From Entonaema liquescens (taxonomy: Eukaryota > Ascomycota > Sordariomycetes > Xylariales > Xylariaceae): DNA of 64,000 nucleotides. Positions 22,938-34,640 of the stretch are shown one piece after another; the first letter of the stretch is position 1; the number at the start of each line of letters is the position of its first letter. Below the pieces are notes generated by a model that saw only the letters and a program-made list of their open reading frames with translations, ran no database searches and had not been told where the DNA came from. The stretch lies in contig CADCSX010000006.1 in NCBI GenBank assembly GCA_902805475.1, positions 2,666,001-2,730,000 of the forward strand. Reading direction: 5' to 3'. Position numbers and translations under genes: made by a program.

Positions 22938-25900
22938 TCAATCCCTCTTGGACTTCTTGGCTTTCTTGTGCTTCTTTTCGCCAAATGCCTCCTCGTACAC
23001 TTCTGCTGCTGTCACGCCGGCTTTCCTCTTGGTCTTCGATTTCACGCTAACAACTGGATTCGATTGGCCCTTTTGGGTGGCCTTTAATACCTGCTTCTCT
23101 GCTTCCTCCCAGCCTGGCGCATCACCTTCAATCTCGTACCTAGAATGTAATATAAGTAAAATAATCTTGTGAAGCTAGTGAGGCGGGTTAATTCTTACTG
23201 ATCAAGGGGAAGAGAGTCAATAAGCTCTCTCTGTTTCGCCCGCAACTCTTGAAGTGCTTCGTCTCCGGCCTCATCTAGCTCGTCATCTAAGCTTGTCTCA
23301 AGCGGCGCATATTTGTCATCTACTACTTCATCATCATGCACTCCGGACGCGTTCTCCCTACTAACACCAATTGCATCTGATTTCGGCATATCGGCTTCAA
23401 CGGCGGACGAGATCAGCGTCGAGAAGTGCGATGTGACTTTTCGTATGATTTTCATAAACATGGCCAAGCCCTGTGATGATTCCAAGGATAGCTCTGTACA
23501 GATGGCACCTACGTCCTTCCTCTGTAAGCCAATCCCGAGTAGAAGGGCCCGCTGCACACCCGTGAGCTTGATACTTGGCTTTAGAGGACCTGTGAAGTAG
23601 AGATCCGCTAGTTTTGGCACAAGGTCCAGAATGGCATGGTGATCCAGAACACCCCTAGCATATGATTCCAACCTCTTGCAATCAAATGGCGTTAGGGCTC
23701 TGTCTAGTTCTTGCTTGGTTAACTCGGGTAGTTGGTTTGTCGGATCTAACTGAGCGCCGGTTGTGGCAGACTGGTCTATACTCAATGCGAGGACACAAGG
23801 GAAATCGCGGAATTTATATGAGAGCAGAGCAAGGAAGCGACGGTGGAAGTCAGCAGCGAAAGCCCCAAGCCATTCTTTGTCATCCTTAAGTGGTCTAAGC
23901 ATGACGCATGTGTGCTCGCCGGTTAAATCATTAGCTGTTTGCCTCTGTAAAAATGTTAGTTTAAAAGCTCGATGTGCAGGAGGGATAACTCTGGATCTAG
24001 GGACCTTACCAAGTACACTGGTACGAATTGGGCGCGCGACCAGAACTTGTGGAGAGCTTGAGTTAAACCATAGCTCACGCCAACATATTCGAGATCCTCT
24101 GCTTTGCGTTCTGCCAGTCTTGAGAATAGGGGTTGCATCTTATCGATATCTCGAACCTTGATGTCTTCATGAAGGAGACCGCCGCTTTCACCTTGTGCGG
24201 CATCTATAGCCATTCTGTCGGCGTTATCTTTAGCTGAGGCTTCATTATCTTCCCCTAAGTTTATGAATTTGCCTTCGTAGTAGTCGATAAGAAGCTCGAG
24301 CGCTTTCGACCCGTATCCCATTGAAACACAATCTGGGTGGGTTGCTATTCGAACTATGCGAGCACCAGAAAGAGAAGCGAAATCATCTTGGAATTGCTGA
24401 CTGACAAGCCAAGGAATTAAGTCTCCCGCAGGCCTTTGGCCTCGGTCTAAACCAGCCATAACACTTTTCTTGCTAATATTTCCTTCTAGCGCTATTTGAA
24501 TGACACACAGAGGCTCAGGCAGACCATTTTCTTGAATTGTCGTCGAAGTTAAAACGAAAAGCTCGTGCGCTGGGGCGTCACTAAGAAGTTGAAGATCGTC
24601 TGGAGAATTCTTGTAGTGACTTGTGACGAAGAGGGCGATCATCTGTCGAAGGAATCTTTCTGGCACTGGATGGAAGGAGAATAGGGTATCGCGGTTGACA
24701 TGTAATAGCTGACATTGAGAGGGATCTGGAAATACGTTGTTCTTCGGTTTTGTAGGGGTCACATCCAAGCACAGTAGTGCGTTCAACCACTTCTCGACTG
24801 CATCGCCTTTCCCATATCGTATGGGCTCGGCGAGGGTGACTTCTTTTAGGGACCTTGGGCTTCGAGTTTCGCCATCCTGCGCCACACTGGTTGCCGCCTG
24901 TTCCTTTAGCTGCTTTATTAGTTTCAGTGATAAAGAACGTCCGGTGCCTTCATAGCCGCTTATTGTAGAGGCCATGAAAACTGTGTAAGGTCCCAAGAGC
25001 TTTCGAACCAGCGCTTTTCCATGTTAGTACATACTCATCAATGATAGGGGATAATCTTACGTAGTGGGATGGCAGCTGCTTCATCAATGATGACCAGCTC
25101 TGCTTGTCCTAGGACATGGGCATCTTGTGGCCGTATGTATTGTATAGTCTGTCGATGATTTCGGAAAATGTTGACCCTGACAATCGCCTTCTTAAAGTCG
25201 GGGTTCGTAGACTGGATGATGGAATAGTCTGTGTGATCTTGGTAATTTAGAGCATCGAAAGCTTTGAATACGAATTCGAATAGGGTGCCTAGATTTTCCG
25301 GAGACGGAGACGTGACGAAAATGTTGCTATAGCCGTAAGATACGGCGGCAGCAATAGCAACACCCACTATTTCGGTTAGCAAGTTACTTCAAGGGTGAAC
25401 AAGGAAACATACAAGCTGCCGATTTACCACGACCACGGGCCGCAGTCAATGAGACCGTATTACGTAGTGTCTTGGCAGCTATGGCATCAACAAAAGTAAC
25501 CAGAGCATCTGCCTGGTCCTTCGTCCTTGCAAGCTGGACCAAAGATCCTATGGGCTGTGTATCCCGAAGGGACTCCTTGACTTTCTCCAACTCTATCTCC
25601 TCTGGGGACTTTGTCTCCTCCTTCGGTGGTAATGGCTTTACCCCCCTACCACCAGATATGGGGAGAACATTTAACTCATCATCAATAACAAGACAAGATT
25701 CGCACCGGCCCAGAGACAAGAGAAATCGTTCGTTGAATCTTGCAACAACGTCGTGGTGGGCTTCGGTTCTGTAACGCGAGTGTACATCCATCGAAAGCGT
25801 ATAAAGTTGTCTTAAACTATCCATTCCTTTTAATAAAAGCACCACTAAGCCACCTCCTTCGACTGTTTCGATGGTACGAGCTAGCGTATTGGGGGTAAGG

Positions 25901-26422
25901 GCCTCGAAATCTTGTAGGATACACTACAAAGGGGATTAGTCCTCGCGCAATGTGTGTTGTGCTAGCTCCGACTTCTTACCATTCCAAAGGTCCTACCGAG
26001 GATCTTATCGGTCTCCTTATAGTATACATATCTAACATCGTGAAGTGATACGAAGAGTTCGAAAGGGTCTTCTGAATTGGCTTCTCGGATACCGCGCTTG
26101 ATCTCCTTCTTGATCTTGGCCTCTCGCTTTTTTCGATGACTGGTGAAACCGAGAAGCTTGTTTTTGTAAGCCCAAAGTACAGATTTATTCTGTCGCAAGT
26201 CGGTCTGGGACATTATATAGTGCAACTGAACGATAACATCCTTTGATCGGTCACCGACCACGATGAAGAAGCTACGCTTGTGCTCGGCGAGTCCATTTCG
26301 AATTAGAGTAGGAATGCGCGAATCTCTAGAAGATAATGAGATTAATTAGTTTCGAGAAATTAATATTATATATTAAATCTTGAGTACATCATATATATCA
26401 CTTACACTGCCTTTCGCACCAT
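22938..26422 (-). CDS. KRE33: RNA cytidine acetyltransferase KRE33/NAT10
   Basis: This nucleolar enzyme makes N4-acetylcytidine in 18S rRNA and, with an adaptor, in some tRNAs, using ATP and acetyl-CoA; it is essential for small-subunit biogenesis. Seven exons (26422-26406, 26325-25980, 25923-25413, 25366-25061, 25013-24010, 23944-23199, 23139-22938) give 1043 residues, the usual family length. The first exon is only 17 bases. Visible landmarks in order: DSRIPTLIRNGL and RSFFVVVGDR near the start, the ATP-binding loop AARGRGKSAALG around residue 285, VIIDEAAAIPLPLVRKLLGP around 380, the GNAT-type segment RIVRIATHPDCVSMGYGSKA, then YVGVSYGLTQALHKFWSRAQF. The tail is very basic (EKKHKKAKKSKRD), as expected for a nucleolar protein. 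The acceptor of exon 5 (GAAAAG) is AG but lacks a pyrimidine tract; phase and family sequence support it. Confidence 0.95.
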
Positions 26423-27150
26423 CTTGACGTCCTGCTCCTCTGCGATTCTCCAATGTCGAAAATGGTGGATGAGCTTGCTTCAAATCCCATCCAGCGCAAA
26501 AAAAAGTTCCCAGAGAAACATTATTCTGCCAGGCGGTGAGATATTTCTGCCGGGCGGTACCCCACTAAGTACCTTTGTATTATGCACTAATTTCATGTAC
26601 ATACGGATCCGTACATACCTAGGTAGGTAGGTAATTCATACATGTACCTAGGTAGGTAGGTACCTCGCTCAATTTTCGAGATTCACCTACACTAAAGATC
26701 ATAGATGAAGTCATTTTGAGGCACAGACTTACATGATAGCTCTCACTGTTATGAGTTGGTTTACCTGACGGCCATAAGAGTTACAAATAGTGTTGAATAT
26801 AATCACCTTCTAAGTAAAAACACATGCATCTTCTGAGCTCAAGGGATTGATCATGTATATTAGACATAAGCAGGGTATGAATTTAACAAAATGTCGACAG
26901 AGACATATCTTCCCTCGCACAACCAGCTCCGCAACAAGGCGCAGTAAAAACCACCACCAGTCTGGAATCCCATGTATTCGTAGAATCTGTCTCACAGACA
27001 ACGCCCAACGGCCTTAACTAGAAATAGAGGGAATCACGAGAATAGACAAAAATAACCTCGATCCAGAATACCGCCCAACCCCCAACCTAAAGTGATACAC
27101 GACCAAGCCTGTCTAACCATCCGTTCCTTTTTCCGTGTCCTTTCCCTCAT
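26423..27150. other. Intergenic region with CTAGGTAGG repeats
   Basis: The KRE33 promoter should lie in the left part. Two copies of an 18-base unit built from TACCTAGGTAGG lie at 26616-26662, next to the palindrome TACGGATCCGTA at 26602-26613. No gene was recognised. Confidence 0.5.
26616..26662. repeat. Duplicated TACCTAGGTAGGTAGGTA unit
   Basis: The 18-base unit TACCTAGGTAGGTAGGTA is present at 26616-26633 and again at 26645-26662, separated by 11 bases. Shorter versions (TACCTAGGTA, CCTAAGTACC, GTAGGTACC) are scattered through most intergenic regions here, so this looks like a dispersed low-complexity motif of the genome rather than a locus-specific element. Confidence 0.7.
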
Positions 27151-27440
27151 CTAGCGCCGAACCTGCGCGTAATCTGCTGGATTGTACGCGTAAGTCTTTG
27201 GGTTTGCGTCATTCTTATACGCGCCCTGCTGGTGGTGATGATGCTCTTCCGTGGTCTCCTGGTGGGTTGGTAATTCGGCTGCGAAGCCCTTATGGTCCAG
27301 TCCGGGGACGCGAAACCGGCACTGCCCGTATCCGAAGAGTACGAGGTAGGCCGAGAGCTTATTATAGATGGACTCGGTTGGCCCTGAGACCACCCCCAAG
27401 GTTTGAGATCAGGAGAGTGCGATTGAGTTGACGAGGGGAA
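27151..27440 (-). pseudogene. Displaced C-terminal coding tail of the DUF7053 gene
   Basis: Downstream of the in-frame stop at 27409, two other minus-strand frames look coding in succession. One (about 27432-27310) reads HSPDLKPWGWSQGQPSPSII then SSRPTSYSSDTGSAGFASPD. A second (about 27315-27151) reads FAAELPTHQETTEEHHHHQQ, then YNPADYAQVRR and stop. Low-complexity Pro/Ser/His/Gln composition and an ELP motif echoing VMELPGD upstream suggest these are the natural tail of the neighbouring protein. A 64-base intron (27447-27384, donor GTCGGA, acceptor CTCAG) could explain the first jump. I found no plausible intron for the second, so at least one indel or a sequence error is likely. Confidence 0.45.
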
Positions 27441-28386
27441 TTCCGACCTTGGTGAGGAATGACGGTGATGGATATGGCGGTTGTAAGTGCGGCGACGGCT
27501 GTGGATGGTGGAAATCGCCGGGTAATTCCATAACGGCGTTCTGGCTAGCTACCGGGTTATTTGGTAGCTCGGCGTATTGCTGGAATTGAGCCTGCCAATG
27601 TGCTGGGTAGCTCATCGAATTCGCTGTTCCTGGCCGACTCCCTTGCTGTAGCGACAATGGCCTCGGGACTTGGTATGGCATCGATGGCGACATTGGTGGA
27701 TGATACGGACTTGCTGGCGACAATGGTGGTGATTTCATCCCTGCACCCACGCCCGCGCTCAATCCGCCAGAATAAGTACTATTATGGGGATTGAACGTCC
27801 TGATCTTCCCATCCTCTATCATTCCTTGCAATATTCCGGCGTCCAATAATTCTGCCTTTTTGATGATCCTATCTACCATCTCTTTACTAGCCGCCTTCAT
27901 TTGCGCCTTTACTATGCCGACCATAGTGATATTGCACCGTATTTCGATGTCTTCTCTTAGGTAAAGTCCATCCTTCGGTGCGCCGAGCGCAGCGAGTCCC
28001 ATCTCTTGATGTTCTGGGGGTTCAACACCAGGTTGGTTCCCCCCAATGCGATATTTGTTTCGAAGGTCGACACCCATCGGCGCGTAAATGTGCGTTTGCA
28101 AACCCCATGGAAGATCATGAAAGCAGCCGTTAAATGTAATCTTGCCAGATCCAAATCTCCCTATACCAGGTACATATTGAATTCGCTCGTGGATCTCATA
28201 CCACGTTGAGAAGTACTCATCGGATATGGCATCGCGAGGTGCCTTTATTTGCTTATACTCGAGCACGAGGGGATTCAAAGTTATAACTTCGCCGTGACTA
28301 TGGAGAATGTCGATTGCTAGCTGGCGGGGTATATAGCTAGGAATAGGTGTTATCACCGTATACACTTCTTTCTTTTTAAGAACCAT
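27409..28386 (-). CDS. DUF7053 domain protein, fungal
   Basis: The single visible exon encodes 325 residues from the ATG at 28386 to a TGA at 27409. The start MVLKKKEVYTVITPIPSYIP directly precedes the conserved part (RQLAIDILHSHGEVITLNPL, then ISDEYFSTWYEIHERIQYVPG and KITFNGCFHDLPWGLQTHIYAP), which matches the DUF7053 family of filamentous fungi. The domain has a START/polyketide-cyclase-like look and its function is not known. The upstream in-frame extension to 28494 is not needed. From residue about 220 the chain becomes Pro/Ser/Gln/His-rich and probably disordered. The annotated stop is doubtful because tail-like sequence continues in other frames (see 27151-27440). Confidence 0.75.
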   Translation of the reverse strand: MVLKKKEVYTVITPIPSYIPRQLAIDILHSHGEVITLNPLVLEYKQIKAPRDAISDEYFSTWYEIHERIQYVPGIGRFGSGKITFNGCFHDLPWGLQTHIYAPMGVDLRNKYRIGGNQPGVEPPEHQEMGLAALGAPKDGLYLREDIEIRCNITMVGIVKAQMKAASKEMVDRIIKKAELLDAGILQGMIEDGKIRTFNPHNSTYSGGLSAGVGAGMKSPPLSPASPYHPPMSPSMPYQVPRPLSLQQGSRPGTANSMSYPAHWQAQFQQYAELPNNPVASQNAVMELPGDFHHPQPSPHLQPPYPSPSFLTKVGIPLVNSIALS

Positions 28387-31378
28387 CGCGGACAAGAGCT
28401 TGTTTTGATGTCTTTGTTTGGCTCTTTTACTCGTTAATTTGAGACGGTTGTAAGAAGGTAAAGTTGATGTTTTAGAAGAGATGATCTCCCTCAATTGCTG
28501 TTACACGTAAGCCTGCTCAGCCGATGGCATAATTATCACTCCGCGAAAACGTTACGTTAGGTAGGTTGGCAGAATATCGCCAAGATATATCCCTAACAGA
28601 AGGAATCTTTTAAAAAGGGTCCCTGGAGGTAATAATCAGCGCCAAGTTCTAAGAAAACTACCTTGACATAGACTTAGTTCTAGCGACAATGACGATGTTT
28701 CGTTTGAAGGTATAACGGAACCTTTGGTAAAGTTATGTAGGTAAGAAGGTGAGCTGTTTGGTATAATGATACTTACAAAATCGGCACTTCTTATCGACGC
28801 TATTCTGGTTGGGAGGCTTATGCTCGTACAAGAGCCTGGCAGGGTGGTTTGCCAACGTTGACAAGGTGGTTGCTTAAGCGTCTGGAGCCGTCAGCATAGC
28901 GATGATACATACCAAGCCAATTCGGATACCAACCTTTTCCCATCCTCAGCCCCCCGGTTCCCTCAGTCCCTTAATCTATTCTTAGTTTTAGGGCATCATC
29001 AAGTAGATTCTAGCCTGTTAGCAGCCGAGTTCCGAGCCACACACCGCTCGGGAACCAACAGCCCGGACCCAATATTACCAGGGAGTTCTTTGTTTGGTCT
29101 CCGGACGAAAAGATGTCAGGGAGAGATACTTTTGGGTACTCAGCCACTTACTCAACTATGTAAGTAGTATACTTCTCCTGCGTCACAACATATGCCATTC
29201 GTGCAGTTTATATTATTAAGATGCCACCAGATCGCGATTAGTATGTTACCTACTGTACTTATTGGTTAGGTAGTTTAACCAGTTTACCAGTAAAGTAATG
29301 ATAGTGATCAACAAGCTGAACCGGTAAAAGGATGTCATGCCTGCATGTCTGCATGCTTTTTGTCAGCATGGGTGTAAGTGACGGGACCGATCCCATACAT
29401 ATCTCACGTTGTTTAGTTAAAACTTTCAAAAAAGCTCATAACATGTAACGTCATAAAAAGTAATGATAGGCTACTCATTTACTCAAGTGCTTACGAACTG
29501 CATGCATCGACTCGGTAGAATTGCTCTAGAATTCCCCGACTAACACCATTTCTTATGTCAGAACAAGACGTTTTCTACAAGCAGATAAATTCCAGGTAGG
29601 TATGTAGTGAGCGATTTACACCCAACGTCTTTTATGCGGTGCCATCTTGGCTTTCGATTTCTACCAGTTGCTGTGTCTCTTTAACTACCGAAATCTCCAT
29701 AGGAAAATTCCTAAGAATCTAACTTGGAATAAGATGAGCCTGGAATAAAATAGGATAAGATATCCTAGCCCCGCTTTGTACGACCACTACCATCTCAAAA
29801 GCCCTAGTATGTGCAAACTAGATGCGACCAATCAAATAGCTCGGAGCCATTTGCTCTCATTATTGGCAGCATCCCTAATGAGTTTACGAAGTACACAGTT
29901 CTAATTTTTACACTAGGTAGCTTCGACGACTAAGCTTCGTGTATTTATTCGGCTCGTCTGAGATTACCGGGAGAGCATATAAATTTTACGGGTTATCCGG
30001 TGGATAATTGTAGAGGGATAGTAAAGATGGATGTTCGCATCTTATCAGCGATGTTTTAATTCCACGAAATTACAGAGCCACAGAAAGTCAACAATTACTA
30101 CAATGCGCAAGCTACAGAAGAATATTCCCAAAAAGGCAACATTTTTTTTTTGGATTATTTCATGGGTCAATCTGAACTATAGCAACTACAATCTTTGGTG
30201 CAAGAATTACAACTAACGTACAAAAATGCAAACGCGGTCTGTTTGTGAAAGGAAGAGCCAAGGTGACAACGTGCAAAAGGGGGGGATCCGTGAAGAATCA
30301 AGTTGCCCCGTAACAAAATGACTATACAGTCTAATACCTAGTACTCGATGGAAGTAACTAGGTGATTGTTGATTACTCGAGATGAGTACAATCATCGGAA
30401 AGAGTTTGATGGCATAAGGCCATAAGAAGTTCGCCAATGAATGGTGAAAGGTGAAATCTCTAATGAGGACTTCAGAATGCTGCACATGAGGCCGTGGGCA
30501 AAGTCACCTAAAGGTGCCAATGCAATGTCATAGGTAAATCATCGCAAGTAAAGGAATTTGGACCAGATATCACGGCCAAGGAAATCGCAGTTCCAAATCC
30601 GTGGATGAAAACTGGGTATCGTAATCGTGGGCGCATATGTAGAATCGTAGGCAGAGCCTATGGATGAAAGCCTCTGATCGAATGTTCGGCGAGGCAAATA
30701 ATGTATCGTAGTTGTTAGGAAAGAAAAATGAACGCAGTGCCGTAGAAGGAAAATCGCAAAACAAAGGCCGCAGAAATGTAAAGTACCCCAGCCAACGTAA
30801 AACGTCGAGGTAAACAGGCGTCGATGTAAACCGTGGTTGAATGAGAAATCGCGGATGAGAACTGTTGATGAAAAAGAAAAAATGCAGAGTCGTGCTGAAA
30901 TAAAAAGACCGAAATCAAAAACGCATGCTGGAAATGTTGTCCGAAACTATGAAAAGGAGGCTGTAATAAAAATCTCCGTGAGTGCCTCATGTTAGAGTCG
31001 TAGATAAGCGACTCTTGGGAGAAAACCGCAGAGAACGAGATGTGAAACTGTAGTTATGGTATCCGGTGAAAAGGAGGTGCGGTGAGTATGCATCTATGCC
31101 CTATCCCATTGCTATGTTATCGAGTGGGTATGTATCTCGTCATACAGCTGGTGTAAAGAGTCCTTATATCTTATATAGGCCTCACTAACCCGGTAATCGG
31201 TGCGAGTGTGGCATGTTGGCTGAGATGATAAAGTTAGTTAGATATTTCTGATAGCTAGCTGATATAGAGGTTCCAGACTTGAGGCGTGCAGCTATAAAGC
31301 TAGCGCTCCTCGACCAGCTTGCTGAGAAAGCCAAAGTCTTGGGGGACAAGGGGAAGAAAGGGGCAAAAGAAAGACACG
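28387..31378. other. 3-kb gene-free interval with a purine-biased segment
   Basis: No gene was recognised. About 28,390-28,800 should be the DUF7053 promoter. From about 30,540 to 31,080 the plus strand is strongly purine-biased and shows loosely repeating GAAATCGCAG / CGTAGAA / GATGAAAA words, so the minus strand carries long but meaningless open frames (30990-30715, 30764-30570). A plus-strand open frame at 30031-30216 is not supported. Confidence 0.45.
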
Positions 31379-32901
31379 TTACTTACAAGCTCTTCCGTCC
31401 CAGTACTGGTTAGCTTTAACCCTGTCGAAAATTTTCTCATGCTCATCAAAATCATAAGGTCCGGGCTTCTGGTAAGGCAAGTCCCTTACCCCCTGATTAG
31501 CATCGAATCGCTCACAGAGAGTACAGGAGCACTCGTCGCCGGGGGCCGCAGGGAAAACTCGGGCAATGTGATAGCGATTAGTTGAGTGGAAATAATCGTA
31601 GTAACGTTCGCGAGTCCACACCTCCTCCACCTGGTATGTCCATGTCCAGCACCAATCAACAGGTTCACGTATGCCCTGACGGCTGAAGTCGGTGAGCATC
31701 TTGCGTGCGTTCTTGTAGAATATCATCTCAGCATGAATGTTGCCAACCTTCGGTTCTACCAGGATTCGTCGAAGGCCGACCTTGCTAAAGGCCTCAATGC
31801 GTCGGTGGATTGGTCTGGCTGGGAGACCGTCTTTTCGTCTTTGAATTCTTTCTTTGACGTAGCATTTCATCGCCGAGTAAGGGTTCCAGCATGACCAATC
31901 GCCAATATCCACGATGTCATTTTCAAACGAGATGACTGGTCCCGTGGCCTTATAATAGCCCGGCATGATCTTGCCATAAAGGAAGTCACCATTCCTGACT
32001 CTCTTGTACTTCGTCATTGCCCAGTACTTGGCCTCCTTGCACACAAGGAACAGGACAGGGCAGGGTGCCGACTTGACTTTGCGAAGGCGGTCCGTTTTCT
32101 ATGGCAACAATAGTTAGTAGTGACTCCTTTTAAGACTCAAGATGTCTTAAGATAGAGCATCTCAAGGTAGGTCAAGAAGGGGAATGTGATTGTGGAACAT
32201 ACTACGATTCGGTCTTGTCCTCGCACCGCAAACTCCCATACTATAGCTCTGATCTCCGGTGGGAGTAGTGGAAACTTGTGAAACGCCTCTATATGAGGAG
32301 TGATTCTTGGATTCTTTCGAAACGTCTTTACGGATGGATAGGTATAGCCATGCCCGATGAACCACTTTGTGTTGAATCCTCCAGATATCTGAATGCAAAC
32401 CTGCACGAGCTCCTCAAATCTGCTGGGGGCCTCGACTTTAAAATAGGGAAGCAGACCATAGAGAGTTGCATGAAATAACTTCGGGAGACACTCGCGTAGC
32501 TTCGATCTCAGATACTCAGCACCGAGCTTCGGGGCATCAGGATTTTCAGCTATAGTCAAGTTAGCACTGCGCCAGCTAGCACAAAGCAGGCGACAATAGG
32601 AGGGGAGCAATTAGGAATACGCGAGCTGTCTCAACTTACGCGAAGGAGTTAAGCTAGGTAGCATTTGATTATTAGGGGACTCACCCGCTAATAATTTGCG
32701 GAACTCCTGCAGAACATATCCGCCACTAAAGCCTGTCAGGATCTTGATGATGTACTTGAGGTCTTGTATCTCTCGCTCTTTGGGTTGATCGTAGTGATCT
32801 ACCACATCCGGGTTGTACGCCACATCAAACGATGGATGATATCCCAAACTCCGAATTGGCTCGGCAGGAGTACTTGCAACGGTTCGGTGTTGGCTACTCA
32901 T
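31379..32901 (-). CDS. 2EXR-domain protein, fungal, unknown function
   Basis: Three exons, 32901-32640, 32549-32203 and 32098-31379, give 442 residues with phases that close exactly (GTAAGT...TAG and GTATGT...TAG). Residues about 177-203 read FHKFPLLPPEIRAIVWEFAV then RGQDRIV, the signature of the fungal 2EXR domain, and VCKEAKYWAMTKYKRV after the second intron is its usual continuation (returning-ancestor helix with 'VCKEA'). The N-terminal 87 residues are Pro/Ser-rich with a helical segment IKILTGFSGGYVLQEFRKLL. The C-terminus has several Cys (CSCTLCERF). The 2EXR domain is very common in plant- and wood-associated ascomycetes and has no assigned biochemical role. No signal peptide is seen. 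Confidence 0.8.
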
Positions 32902-34640
32902 TGTAGTTAGTCAGTAGGCTCTAATGGCGTTAGGCATTATATACAGAATGTTTGGAAGTAGAATATTTAAACGCGACCTTGGTATTGCCTAACTCATGAT
33001 CCAAGTGTGTAAAAAAAAAAAAAACTCAAACTCACCTCATGATGAACGCATTCAAGACGTGTTTGATAGTCAGGGAAGTGATGAGATGGGCGGAAATGAG
33101 AAAGTTGTAGGTGGCTACAAGCCAGCAGCGCTGACCGCGGATTGGAATAGAAGTATCTCCGTAGAGCACAAGACAGAAATATTGATGATAAAGAGGTAAA
33201 AGGGGATAAACTGGGTGATGTTTACTTTGGGGATCGAATTACTTGAAGACCGAAAGCAGTATTTGCGAAATGCTAAGGTAATCGGAAGCGCCCCTAGCTG
33301 CCGGTTTGTGGAGGGAGAAATAAAGGTGGGTTTGGTATTAAGGAAAAGTCAAGACACGCAGATATTTCTAAGGCGGTCTTGAGGGCGGTCTTGAAAGTGG
33401 CAGTTGTACAGTGTTTGATTGGGAAGAACTGGATGGAGGGAAAAGAAGGTAGGGGGGACCGTGCTATTCGAGGGTAGCCTTACTACTCCTGCTACTGTCT
33501 TCTCAAGAGAGTGAATTAACAATATTTTAGTGTGCTAGATAAGAGGGAGCAGCAGGTGGCCAGACAGGTGGCTAGGTGGGCACCGTAGTCAAGGGAACGT
33601 ACCTCCCAAGGTATGTAGGAGTTACTTAGGAGATGGACCAATGTCATAGGTAGGTTTCCGGACATCAATGTTTTGGGGAAAGCCAAGTCAGCCCGGTTGG
33701 TGCTACTCTAGAAGGCAGGGTCAGTTTGGTTTATGACGAATGGTCTAGAAAGTGGTCAAATATCGTGAGACCATATAAGTAATATCAAGAGCGATATTCA
33801 ATATAGTCCTACTGGAAGAGCCTTAGCCTCTCATTCGACCTCTTTGGGCCATAGTGCTACGTAATCTACTAGGTAGTAATGGCGTATATTGCTAGAGAAG
33901 CAAAACTTTTTAGATAGTGCCATAGCTGCCACAGGGTGGAATCAAACGGCATGAAAATAACATCAATGTTCCATGGACACAAGAGTAGGTATGAAACTTA
34001 CGACTATACAGACGAGAGACCGCCTTTGTCCTAGATGCCTCATCTAAAATTATGATAATATCCGCATGGATAATTCAAATAAAGGCCATATTTCGTAGAC
34101 ACTCCTGCTTCCGAAGAGCAGAAATAGTAAGTTACTAATCGCCGGGGTTTGACTTGGATAGATCATCATGTCGTTATGATTCCAAATTCAGTGGCGTGAT
34201 TGTTCTACTATCTCTTAAATTAATTTTGAGGTTCGTCAATAACTGAGCATAAGAAGTCCCATTACTCTTGTGGTGTTGTATTGTTTTCGATGGTTGTCTA
34301 GATTACTCACGCTATACAACGTTTATACTAAACTTCGCCGTATAACGTGACAAGGCTGACGTCTTATCAAGCTAACAAAACCTAATACAGACAAAATAAG
34401 AGCTGGTCACGTTCAAAGAGCACATAGGTATGCGAAGCATAAAATTATAATATACATCTACACTTAAGAGGTGATTTCTCTAGATGGTAGCTGGTAATCT
34501 GTCACTAAGACATTATTTCGTTGGGAAGAATAAGGCGATAATTGCGTGACGTCGTTAGTAATTAAGCTACTATAGTTAACCCTATGATTGATTTTGTTCT
34601 GCGCTCTCATTGTCCCAACTCCGCTAATACACCGCTTCAT
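32902..34640. other. Intergenic region upstream of the 2EXR gene
   Basis: About 1.7 kb containing the 2EXR promoter (right next to 32902) and the phosphoglucomutase 3' flank. A run of 14 A lies near 33010. An open frame at 32996-33199 has no features. No RNA gene or element was recognised. Confidence 0.5.

Noticed and set aside
27135..27431. 98-codon plus-strand open frame
   Set aside because: It is antisense to the displaced DUF7053 tail; its Arg/Gly/Pro content is the shadow of that coding sequence.
30570..30990. Minus-strand open frames in the purine-rich segment
   Set aside because: They exist because the complementary strand is pyrimidine-rich and stop-poor; the amino-acid content is Phe/Ser/His-rich without structure.
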